The position numbers were made by a program, and so were the translations under genes. From contig NZ_PYAW01000003.1 of assembly GCF_003014755.1 (NCBI RefSeq), positions 372,001 through 436,000 of the forward strand: DNA of 64,000 nt, read 5' to 3'. A model generated the notes under the pieces. The model was not told the origin of the DNA. It searched no databases and saw only the letters and a program-made list of their open reading frames with translations. This document shows positions 26,738-34,963 of this stretch, in pieces. Within the stretch, counting starts at the first letter, position 1. Every line of letters starts with the position of its first letter. This DNA is from Chitinophaga niastensis. Its GTDB lineage: Bacteria; Bacteroidota; Bacteroidia; Chitinophagales; Chitinophagaceae.

Positions 26738-26807
26738 ATATTTGTGATGTTTGGGTGAATTGATTAAGCTGTCTTTAGTCGGATAGTTCTCGGTAAACCC
26801 GGATTAC

Positions 26808-26839
26808 AACAGAAGTGCTTGCAACACTTCTGTTTTTTT
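26808..26839. terminator. Hairpin with T-run between FecR and SusC genes
   Basis: Arms aacagaagtg (26808-26817) and cacttctgtt (26825-26834) pair perfectly and are followed on the plus strand by a run of T. The surrounding genes are on the minus strand, so in their transcript it is a plain hairpin 5' of SusC; the T-run would stop antisense transcripts. It may reduce read-through from fecR into susC. Confidence 0.5.
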
Positions 26840-26864
26840 GTTTCAGGAAGTATTTTTTTTCATG

Positions 26865-26890
26865 TTTGGTTGATTGATTGGTTGGTTGGT
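26865..26890. repeat. Short TTGG/TTGA tetranucleotide repeat in the SusC upstream region
   Basis: About six tandem tetranucleotides (ttgg ttga ttga ttgg ttgg ttgg) lie about 130-150 bases upstream of the SusC start, beyond the hairpin. Such runs can change length by slippage and could alter promoter spacing, but no promoter element is recognised here. Confidence 0.5.
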
Positions 26891-26935
26891 TTTTGATTGA
26901 TAATATTTTGGTTGTTATTAAAAAACGCCTGATGG

Positions 26936-28120
26936 CTAATCAATAATTTTTATTGTTTTTCCTTCTGCAACAAAGTGTATATCACTCAGGCGGAGGATAT
27001 CCAGGGCCTTTGACAGGCTTACGTTGCGTGGTATCTCTCCTACAAATGCCTGTTGTGTTGTTTTGGTATCGTACACCACTTCTACATCATACCATCGCGC
27101 CAGTTGCCTCATCACAGTTTTAATATCTGCCCTGTTAAAAGAGAAGAGCCCGTTTTTCCACGCCACTGTCATATCAGCATCCACGCCTTTAATAATGCGC
27201 CAGTCGTTGTTACTTTTAAGCTGCAGTTGTTCACGGGGCTGCAATATGCCGGAGAAGTGATCTCCGCTTACTTTTACTTTACCTTCCAGTAAGGTAGTGG
27301 TATACGCAGGTTCATCATCATAAGCATTGATGTTAAAATGCGTACCCAGCACCAGTACATCCAGACCCTTTACTTTTACACGAAACGGCTGATCTGCTTT
27401 ATCAGCGATTTCAAAATAACCCTCCCCAGTTAATTCAACCGTGCGCCCGCCTTTAGCAAACGCCGTTGGATATTTTAAGGCACTGGCGGCATTCAGCCAT
27501 ACCTGCGACCCATCCGGTAGTATTACCCTGAACTGCCCGCCGCGCGGTGTTGTAAGGGTATTGTACTGTATAACAGTGGTAGCTGTTGCAGTTACCTGCT
27601 CCGGCTGATACGCGAGTAAGCCACTATTCATTTTTATCACCCTCACTCCTCCCTGCTGCCCGATGATACCATTTTGGGTATCATTCAATACCACGCTGCT
27701 GCCATTGGCCAATTTCAGTATGGCTTTGTTGCCTCCAGGCGCCATATCGGCCGTAGTAGCCAGTTTCACCGGCCCACTGCTTTTATGTACACCCTGTTGC
27801 CAATATAAAGTACCCGAAAGCCCGATTATAAATACAACGGCCGCTGCATAATACCACCATCTCTGATGGGATACTTTCAGATGACCGGATGTTTGCCCGA
27901 TTCCCTTATCGGCGCTCAAAATGGCTGTCAGCACAGGTTCCCAGTTACCATGTTCCGTTTCTCCTGTTTCAGCTTCTTCCTGCATTAAGCCACCGGCAAC
28001 CGCAACAAACAGTTCCCGGTTCTTTTCATCAATAAAAAAGGATGCAAGCTCCTGTCGCTCTTCTTCAGATAACATGTCATCCTTGCATCTTTGTAATAAA
28101 TATGCAATTCTTGGTTCCAT
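26936..28120 (-). CDS. FecR-family anti-sigma factor
   Basis: 394 residues from MEPRIAYLLQRCKDDMLSEE; an ATG 14 codons upstream is in frame but would add a non-conserved tail. A short cytoplasmic sigma-binding region comes first, then one membrane helix (RWWYYAAAVVFIIGLSGTLY, about 85-105). The periplasmic FecR domain (YNTLTTPRGGQFRVILPDGS, VWLNAASALKYPTAF, GEGYFEIA) and a C-terminal DUF4974 secretin-like domain (FNRADIKTVMRQLARWYDVE) follow. It holds the ECF sigma factor inactive until the STN domain of SusC signals ligand. The sigma gene is directly upstream and SusC directly downstream. Confidence 0.95.
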   Translation of the reverse strand: MEPRIAYLLQRCKDDMLSEEERQELASFFIDEKNRELFVAVAGGLMQEEAETGETEHGNWEPVLTAILSADKGIGQTSGHLKVSHQRWWYYAAAVVFIIGLSGTLYWQQGVHKSSGPVKLATTADMAPGGNKAILKLANGSSVVLNDTQNGIIGQQGGVRVIKMNSGLLAYQPEQVTATATTVIQYNTLTTPRGGQFRVILPDGSQVWLNAASALKYPTAFAKGGRTVELTGEGYFEIADKADQPFRVKVKGLDVLVLGTHFNINAYDDEPAYTTTLLEGKVKVSGDHFSGILQPREQLQLKSNNDWRIIKGVDADMTVAWKNGLFSFNRADIKTVMRQLARWYDVEVVYDTKTTQQAFVGEIPRNVSLSKALDILRLSDIHFVAEGKTIKIID

Positions 28121-28309
28121 AAAAACTTTCAAAACGTGTGGTAAACAATTAATGGGTGACACGATATCCTGCTATCCACTCTACCCTTATACCGCAGCAA
28201 AACATGGCTGCAATTACAGTGTTACTGATAAAGAATGCAAAAAGAACATTTGGTACTCATCGGTGTACGTCTTTTTTGAAAAAAACTTTGGAGTTATTTC
28301 CTAACTCAT

Positions 28310-28915
28310 TTATTTTAAACGATTTAGGATCAGAAAAATTAATAGCGGAATTATTTTACCCGCTGCCATAAGAGATTGGCGAATATAGCTGAGCGCTGTG
28401 GTGAGGGTATTTTTAACGTAACTATGTGAACAGTTAAGCCGGTCGGCTATTTCATGGGTTTTCAGTCCTTCTTCACGGCTCATCTGGTAAATTTTTCTGC
28501 GCCGGGGAGGCAGATCGGCAACTGCTTTACGCACCAGTTGCAGGGTTTCCAGCATCTCCAGGTTGTCTTCTGCTACGTTGTCTGTCACGCTGTTAGTACC
28601 TTCCAGGATGGCGATGATTTTTTGTTGCGAAGCTATTTTATGAAAGTACGTAAAACACTCATTGGAGGCCACCTTTGTAATCCACGCCCGTGGCTCATGC
28701 AGGGCAGGTAACTTATCACGGCTCACCCAGATACGAATGAATGTTTCCTGTACCACCTCCTTGGTAGCCTCTTCTGTTTTAACGATCCGCCTGATGAACG
28801 GAGTTAGCCACGGAAGTGTACTGTGAAAAAGATCACGAAATGCACTTTCATCTCCCGTTGCGATCCGCATCAATGTTTCTTTTCCTATATAAAAGTTGGC
28901 CCCCTTCAATATCAC
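28310..28915 (-). CDS. ECF (sigma-70 family) RNA polymerase sigma factor
   Basis: 201 residues. Region 2 (DESAFRDLFHSTLPWLTPFI, VVQETFIRIWVSRDKL, RAWITKVASNECF) and region 4 (LPPRRRKIYQMSREEG, KTHEIADRLNCSHSYVKNTL) are intact. The C-terminus carries a short hydrophobic tail (IIPLLIFLILNRLK), common in Bacteroidota SusCD-linked sigma factors and perhaps a membrane or anti-sigma contact. It should drive the downstream FecR-SusC-SusD-TlpA run when released. A 190-base gap to FecR holds no gene. Confidence 0.93.
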   Translation of the reverse strand: MILKGANFYIGKETLMRIATGDESAFRDLFHSTLPWLTPFIRRIVKTEEATKEVVQETFIRIWVSRDKLPALHEPRAWITKVASNECFTYFHKIASQQKIIAILEGTNSVTDNVAEDNLEMLETLQLVRKAVADLPPRRRKIYQMSREEGLKTHEIADRLNCSHSYVKNTLTTALSYIRQSLMAAGKIIPLLIFLILNRLK

Positions 28916-28978
28916 ATACGATTTTGATAGACGGCAATTTAATCATTCCTGAAATTTTATTTAAAAATGCTTTCCGCT

Positions 28979-30250
28979 TCACCTGTTTTCAAATTTCCAG
29001 GTCCTTAGTTTTGCATATACTTTAAATACCGGGTCTGTAAATCTGAAATATTTCTCCCTGATCTTTGTTAATACATTTAAGGTCTGCCCCTGGGGCGTGA
29101 TCAGTTCTTTCATCAACTGCGACGGGTTTTTCACGCCAAAATCCTTCGCACTGGCATATACGGGTTCGGAAAAAATCACATCTTCCTTTTCTTCTGCAAA
29201 TAACTTCAGCAACAACTCTCTTTGCGGAGACTCTTTAACGGCCGAATGATATATCTCTTCATATATGGTCCGTAATCTTCCTTTTGAAATGGATTGTTCA
29301 ATATGCATAATATCTTTTTGGGAGATGATCATTTTTCCCGTTTCAAAAGCATCTAAAAGTGCCTGCTTCCCTAAAAGATGTACAAAATAAGGAAACCCTT
29401 CTGCTGATTTCACCATCTCATACTTAGCATCTTCCGCAAAATATATTTTGTTGGCAATATGATGTTCTGCCCTGCTGATAATACCGTATAGCTCATCTTC
29501 CGGCATCAGGTTTACATGAATATTGTGCAGTTGCCTGCCTATGGAAGTATGGTCCTCAATTATTTCCGTGATGTTTCCGGCAATACCGGAGATAGCGAAT
29601 TTGACATGGTTATTGGAACAGGATTTAACAATAGAAGCAAATCCTTTTTTATCTTTTAACACATCAAATTCATCAATAATGATCAGGATGCCGGATTTAG
29701 ATTGATTATCTTTTTGTACTGCACCCAAAATTTGTTTAAACTGCTGAATTAAATCATCCGTCAATATTGTTTTGTAGGTAATCTCATCTCCACTGCCGGC
29801 ATCTACTTTTAAACCAAATAATCCAACGGAGCCTTCTGTCTTAAATGATTCTTTAATACTTTCTATCCTTCTGTCCCCGGTAGATGTAAAGGCCAGTAAT
29901 CCGGCACTTTCGTTATCACCAAATACAATACGCTTCACAATATCATAAGTGCTCCTGGTAAACAGATCGCAGGTGGTGGTGATGGTGAGATAATTAAAAC
30001 CTTTGCGGGGGATATATTTCTCCAGGTTCAGTATCCTCGACAAATAAGTATTTCCTTCTGCGATGAGTTTAATTTGTTTGGCAATGGAGGTTTTACCAAC
30101 ACCACGCAATCCATGAATGGCAATAAAAGAACCTTCTTCACTTAATGCAACCATTGAATCTTTAATTTCATCATGTCTGCCTACAAAAAAATCGGGGTCT
30201 GTAATTTCCCTTGAAGGAAAAAAGGCAGTTTGTATTTTAGTAATGTCCAT
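28979..30250 (-). CDS. P-loop ATPase of the AAA_16/ORC-STAND type
   Basis: 423 residues, soluble. After FFVGRHDEIKDSMVAL comes Walker A at 47-54 (GLRGVGKT) and Walker B at about 187-194 (SGILIIIDEFDVL), with a sensor-like KFAISGIAGN. The C-terminal 150 residues are helical and winged-helix-like (ELLLKLFAEEKEDVIFSEPV, KIREKYFRFTDPVFKVYAKL), the layout of prokaryotic Orc1/Cdc6-like AAA_16 ATPases. Similar stand-alone ATPases occur as regulators and in defence loci, but no partner nuclease or sensor lies beside it: the ECF sigma gene follows by 63 bases and an empty gap precedes. Role unknown. Confidence 0.8.
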   Translation of the reverse strand: MDITKIQTAFFPSREITDPDFFVGRHDEIKDSMVALSEEGSFIAIHGLRGVGKTSIAKQIKLIAEGNTYLSRILNLEKYIPRKGFNYLTITTTCDLFTRSTYDIVKRIVFGDNESAGLLAFTSTGDRRIESIKESFKTEGSVGLFGLKVDAGSGDEITYKTILTDDLIQQFKQILGAVQKDNQSKSGILIIIDEFDVLKDKKGFASIVKSCSNNHVKFAISGIAGNITEIIEDHTSIGRQLHNIHVNLMPEDELYGIISRAEHHIANKIYFAEDAKYEMVKSAEGFPYFVHLLGKQALLDAFETGKMIISQKDIMHIEQSISKGRLRTIYEEIYHSAVKESPQRELLLKLFAEEKEDVIFSEPVYASAKDFGVKNPSQLMKELITPQGQTLNVLTKIREKYFRFTDPVFKVYAKLRTWKFENR

Positions 30251-30705
30251 TATATCGAATTTAACAGGCCAATAAGGTATACTGATATATTGTTGTCTAT
30301 AACGACAGCTATTGGGTGGCTATACAATAATAAAGTAGCGGTGAATCATGAAAAGTAATATAGTACTTCATTCATAGGATGCTTAACAGGGCGCTATTAC
30401 AAACGGAATAGGATATTACGGAAAAATGAGGCCACTTCTATGATTCATTTTAATGCAATAAAATTATTATCGGCATAGATTTAAAGAGATGATATGGGCT
30501 ATATAATTTTATAAGGTTATCCGGTTTTACTTGCTTATGCTAATTTACGATTTTAGATTGAAAATAAATGATGCATACACGTATTCCTTGACAGGAATTA
30601 TATTATAATACAACGTCTGCAACGGTAATGCAGCGAAGTTTTAAAAAAGCACCTAAACCCGGAGAATATACGAAATACCTGTTGTGTGATGGTGCTAACA
30701 TTTAT
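30251..30705. other. Gene-poor intergenic region (455 bases)
   Basis: AT-rich spacer between the DUF5686 gene and the ATPase gene, both on the minus strand, so it holds the ATPase promoter and the 3' end of the DUF5686 transcript. I see no strong hairpin, RNA gene or conserved frame. A 40-codon plus-strand frame (30628-30750) runs into the 3' end of the DUF5686 gene and is not supported. Confidence 0.5.
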
Positions 30706-33225
30706 TTAGAATTGCAGCCGGAAGCTGCCAAACAAACCGAAGTTACCTGAATGGGAGGCAGATCCGCTTTGCGGATAAAACCGCCATACTGCATCTACCC
30801 GGAAAAATTTAAAAATATTATCTACACCTGTACCTACTTCAGTATATACATTTCCTTTCAACGACCGCATGCCATACCCACCAAACTCCATGTGGTTAAA
30901 GGCCTTGTTGGCATACGACAGATCGCCTGCTACCGTCTTCGCATTCCAGAACTGTCTTAAACCTGTTCTGCGCATAAAAGGTAAAACATTCAGCAGCTTA
31001 CTACCGAAGTTATGTTCGATATTAATACCTGCATACCGGTCACTGAAAAATTCGTACTTGTTCATCAGGCTGAAAGCCTCTTTATTGTAGTAATAAGTTT
31101 CGTTGCCCGGATGTATCTGCAGCAACATAAACGGTACTTTTTCTGCAAAGATCTTTCCTGCATATACCATATAGTTCACTTGTCCCCAACGTGGAATACG
31201 GAATTGCTGACTAACGCTAACGCTTATCTTCTGATAATTGTATTTGCTATCAAGTATGCCGGAAGGTGCAAGTGCATAGGTGAGTTCTGTTACCGGCAGG
31301 TTGCTGCGCAGCCGGCGTGTTTTGCGGAAAGTACGGATCTCTCTTTCTCCCGGTGCATAGCGCAGTTTCAGCTGAAATTCCGTGTTCACCACATTGCTGT
31401 TATCATCTCCCGGACGCAGGAACAGTTTATGCGATGGCAACGGTGCAAAGGTGGTAAATATACTGCGGGAAACAGCTCCCTGCATAGAAAAACATTGCGG
31501 AAACTTTTTAGTTAACGCCAGTTTAAATTCGCTTTCACGGATGAATTTCTGCGGGATACCATGACGACGTACTGCCTGGCCAAAGATATTATCGAGTGAA
31601 ACCTCTTCTCCGTTAAATCCACGCTGCAGATTATCCAGGTCATCTTTATAAGAAGACAACATACTCCATCCTTTATTTCCCGGCAGCTCGTATGCCACTG
31701 CCATCTTTCCTTTCAATGATTCATCTTTTGTACCATAGGCAAGATATCCGTACAATCGCAGGTTCCGGCTAAATGCTGCTGTAGTACCGAGATCAAAGCG
31801 GAAACGCATTCCTTCCAGCGGGTTACGGCTGATCCATTTATACCAGGGGCCTATTTCTACTTTGCCCAGTTTAATATGACCATCTACTAAAAAAGTAACG
31901 GTATTACTGAGTTGCCGGAATGCCGGCATTGATTTTAGTGTATCCACTAACGTGATAGCGTGCAGTTCATTGGTGGTGAGTGCTTCCGGGCGATGTTGTG
32001 CCAGGAAATCATTAGCGGTAGTGAGGGCACTATCGGGAATCACCACTTCTTCCTTTTTTTTGTTGGTATTCAGTTTTTGGGTGATATAAGGTTGGTTTAC
32101 CTCCACATGCTGATATAGTGTTGTTTTCCTCCCGATAAAGGTTGTTTTTTCTTTCCCTAACGGGGCCAGCTCCGCAATAAATTTATCTTTGGTTACCACC
32201 CATTCCTTTTCGTTGAGCAAGGAAAATTCCTGGATGATGTCCAGTCTTTTTACAAAATTGATGTTCACTACTCCTGACACAGAAAGGCTGATCTTCTGCA
32301 AAGCCCAGGTAGCAGGGTGTATCCAGCAGTCGCCTGAAAAGAGGTTTTCACCTTCCCGCTTTGGTGTAAAAGCAAGGTGGTAATATTGCTGACCGCCAAG
32401 CATAACGGTATCAAGGCCTTTATAATTATAATATTTATCGCCTACGTTGCTGACAGGGCTCACAAACTCTTTTCCAAAGATGTACATGTAGTTGTCGTAG
32501 GTATTCACCTTTTGGTTGATACCGCCCATGTATTCCATCACGGATTCATTTTTGATACCGCTGCAACGTAGCGCTTTGATCTCTTCCCGCACTTTAGGTG
32601 GTGCGCCGGATACATAATAATCAGATATAGATTCGCTGAGAAATACCGGCAAAAAAGGCGTTTGTTCGGAGGTGCTGTCAATCTGCTGTATTACAAAAGC
32701 AAACGGGTGGAGGGTTTTTGAGCGTTCCCATCGCCGCTTGTTGAAGTTGGCCAGGTCTATTTCCAGTTTATTGTATAATTCCGAATGGTAGGTATCATAA
32801 TGCCCTGGCGCGTTAGCCGGTTTATGTGCAACAATGTGCCGCCACCATACCAATCCTCTGTCGAGTTTTCCTTTTACCTCCACTCCCTGATTCATGGTGA
32901 CTTCCAGCTGAACAAACAGCGGGGTTCCATTATCAGTTGCTTGTATGGGAATATATTTCACTGTGTATCCTACATAACGGATAACGAGCGTGTCGGCAGT
33001 CCTGAAACTTTTCTTCAGTCTGAATGTGCCGGCACTATCGGTCATGCTGCCAAAGCCAGCGGCTTTCCAGTAAACAGTGGCAAATGGTAAAGGTTCCTGT
33101 GTAAATTTGTTCACTGCTCTTCCGGTTATCGTCCCGGAGCTTTGTGCACACACTGCTCCCACCGATGCCAGCATGAAAAAAAGTAAAATCAATCTCTTAA
33201 GTATACAGTTGTAGGCACACGGCAT
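30706..33225 (-). CDS. DUF5686 outer-membrane protein with carboxypeptidase-like regulatory domain
   Basis: 839 residues with a signal peptide (LILLFFMLASVGAVCAQ). Residues about 30-115 are a CarboxypepD_reg-like beta sandwich (GTITGRAVNKFTQEPLPFAT, RYVGYTVKYIPIQ). The rest matches the DUF5686 family layout: a soluble middle (DYYVSGAPPKVREEIKALR, ALQKISLSVSGVVNINFVKR) and a C-terminal beta-barrel (MRFRFDLGTTAAFSRNLRLY) ending in a terminal Phe (SFRLQF), as in outer-membrane barrels. The function of the family is not established. It has no operon partner that explains it; the leader-bearing genes upstream are separated by 132 bases. Confidence 0.88.
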   Translation of the reverse strand: MPCAYNCILKRLILLFFMLASVGAVCAQSSGTITGRAVNKFTQEPLPFATVYWKAAGFGSMTDSAGTFRLKKSFRTADTLVIRYVGYTVKYIPIQATDNGTPLFVQLEVTMNQGVEVKGKLDRGLVWWRHIVAHKPANAPGHYDTYHSELYNKLEIDLANFNKRRWERSKTLHPFAFVIQQIDSTSEQTPFLPVFLSESISDYYVSGAPPKVREEIKALRCSGIKNESVMEYMGGINQKVNTYDNYMYIFGKEFVSPVSNVGDKYYNYKGLDTVMLGGQQYYHLAFTPKREGENLFSGDCWIHPATWALQKISLSVSGVVNINFVKRLDIIQEFSLLNEKEWVVTKDKFIAELAPLGKEKTTFIGRKTTLYQHVEVNQPYITQKLNTNKKKEEVVIPDSALTTANDFLAQHRPEALTTNELHAITLVDTLKSMPAFRQLSNTVTFLVDGHIKLGKVEIGPWYKWISRNPLEGMRFRFDLGTTAAFSRNLRLYGYLAYGTKDESLKGKMAVAYELPGNKGWSMLSSYKDDLDNLQRGFNGEEVSLDNIFGQAVRRHGIPQKFIRESEFKLALTKKFPQCFSMQGAVSRSIFTTFAPLPSHKLFLRPGDDNSNVVNTEFQLKLRYAPGEREIRTFRKTRRLRSNLPVTELTYALAPSGILDSKYNYQKISVSVSQQFRIPRWGQVNYMVYAGKIFAEKVPFMLLQIHPGNETYYYNKEAFSLMNKYEFFSDRYAGINIEHNFGSKLLNVLPFMRRTGLRQFWNAKTVAGDLSYANKAFNHMEFGGYGMRSLKGNVYTEVGTGVDNIFKFFRVDAVWRFYPQSGSASHSGNFGLFGSFRLQF

Positions 33226-33357
33226 TTACATTACAATTTCTTACAGTAGAAATCCTACAGTACGGTCACTTAAAAGACGGTAAATAATCATTTGCCCTCC
33301 ATTAGAGAGAAAGAAAAAGCAGTCCTTATAGCTGATATTCATCCCGGGCTTAACAAA

Positions 33358-34857
33358 CTACCCTTCTTTAATAACTGCCTGGGCCAGCTCATCCACCTTG
33401 TTATCATATGCCGCTTTACCTACCAAATGTGCATCTCTTACGCCTGCCTGCCAGGCTAAAAACTGCGCTTCCCGCATTTTTTCGTAGTCATTTTTCAGGA
33501 GCGTGGCTGCCTTCATTATTTTTTCAATCAACGCAGGCGTAAATTCTTCCTTATCTACTATGGTAATATAACAGGCAGCAATAAGATTTCTCTGGTATTC
33601 TTCTCTTCCATGCGACACTGCCCAGCCATATGATCCCTCTCTGGGTTGTGCCCTTGCACCCATAGTAGCCTTTCCTAGTCTTTCAGAATGCCCCATGAAA
33701 GCGGAAGCTCCGGTATGTGGCGCTCTTTCCTGCTCTTGTGCAGCTTCGCGTTCAGCTTGTGCATGCAAGCGCTGTTGTTCCTGCTCCTCCCTTTTTGCGG
33801 CCTCGTAATTGCCTGCCAGCGCATGCGGCGCCACTCCTATATGTACCGGTGCCACCGGTATCTTATGAAATCCTCCAGAAGGATCCCATACATCACCGGT
33901 ACTATGAGATGGTTTGCTGGGATCCGGCTCTATAGCGTAGTGTAATTCTTCTGCACTTCTCAGTTTATCTATCACTTCTACTGCTTCACCGTGGGTCATA
34001 ACAAAGTCATCTTCATTTATTTTCAGTGCCAATACCTGCAGTTTGAGATGAATGTAAATAGGTTTTACCACCTCCTGCGCCAGGCTTTGCATTTTCGCAC
34101 TACGGGGCGTTACAGCCCCATCATCAGCAATAGTATGTACCAGGTCAAGAAACTCTTCTCCCGGACTACTTTGTTCCCTATTATTGTGTGGATCATCTAA
34201 CCGGGCATCTGAACTTACCTTTCTTTTCTGGTAATCTGCTGAAATAAGATTGGATGTTAGTCTGGCCAATGCAGCCGGACCAGCAGATCTCGGTAAACTC
34301 AGGCGCTGTTTTAACAGGAGCTGATCTGCCTCGCTCATATGTTCATATAACCAGGCCAGCGCGCTTTTAGGAAATTTATGATGTGCATTGATCAGGCTTT
34401 CCTTGCCGGCATTCCAGCCACTCAAATCGGCTTTGGGATTTAGCGCACCCAGAAAACCTGCCGGAACGGGGTACTCCTCCGGATGAGTGGAACGCCTGGC
34501 CAGGTGCCACTCTACCCATTTTTTATGATCCCCTTCTCCTTCACGATAATCCTGCCTTCCGGGTGCTATTACTTTATACCACATATTCCCGGCTTCGTCT
34601 GCATACCATCTTACACCATCCATCAATGTATCCCATTCAAAAGCAGCTCCCCTTTCCCTGCTGGGATCCCATTTGGGTTGCAACACCTGTTTGGAATGGT
34701 CCATAGCAGGCAGGTAGCCTTTATCCAGCGGCAGCTCATTACCGGATTTCCGGAAAGCAACAACTGCTGGTAAAGCAATACCTGCAGAATGAGTATTATT
34801 AGCTACAGAACGATTTTGAAGATGATTAGACCGGGCTTTCTCGCGACGTTGTTCCAT
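33358..34857 (-). CDS. Leader-bearing putative effector with HNH-like domain
   Basis: 499 residues, no signal peptide. Residues 15-32 (NRSVANNTHSAGIALPAV) are the shared leader. Residues about 70-100 (FEWDTLMDGVRWYADE) are a small second module also seen in the neighbour at 34964. The central part has LINAHHKFPKSALAWLYEHM (His159/His160) and later RLDDPHNNRE (219-228), reminiscent of HNH nuclease sites, but the full ββα-metal motif cannot be confirmed by eye. The C-terminal half is helical and Gln/Glu/Ala-rich. The gene is 106 bases downstream of the HExxH leader-bearing gene on the same strand. Nuclease activity is inference. Confidence 0.55.
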   Translation of the reverse strand: MEQRREKARSNHLQNRSVANNTHSAGIALPAVVAFRKSGNELPLDKGYLPAMDHSKQVLQPKWDPSRERGAAFEWDTLMDGVRWYADEAGNMWYKVIAPGRQDYREGEGDHKKWVEWHLARRSTHPEEYPVPAGFLGALNPKADLSGWNAGKESLINAHHKFPKSALAWLYEHMSEADQLLLKQRLSLPRSAGPAALARLTSNLISADYQKRKVSSDARLDDPHNNREQSSPGEEFLDLVHTIADDGAVTPRSAKMQSLAQEVVKPIYIHLKLQVLALKINEDDFVMTHGEAVEVIDKLRSAEELHYAIEPDPSKPSHSTGDVWDPSGGFHKIPVAPVHIGVAPHALAGNYEAAKREEQEQQRLHAQAEREAAQEQERAPHTGASAFMGHSERLGKATMGARAQPREGSYGWAVSHGREEYQRNLIAACYITIVDKEEFTPALIEKIMKAATLLKNDYEKMREAQFLAWQAGVRDAHLVGKAAYDNKVDELAQAVIKEG

Positions 34858-34963
34858 AGGAAAGTAATGAAAAGGTTATAGGAAGTTATGCAGGCATTAA
34901 TGTACTGAAATCCGGTCATATTCACTGAAAAAAGTGGCTATGCTAATTACCGGTTGTCGGAAA

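Noticed and set aside
30628-30750. 40-codon plus-strand frame with protein-like composition
   Set aside because: It overlaps the last codons of the well-supported DUF5686 gene in the opposite direction and has no homology or promoter support.
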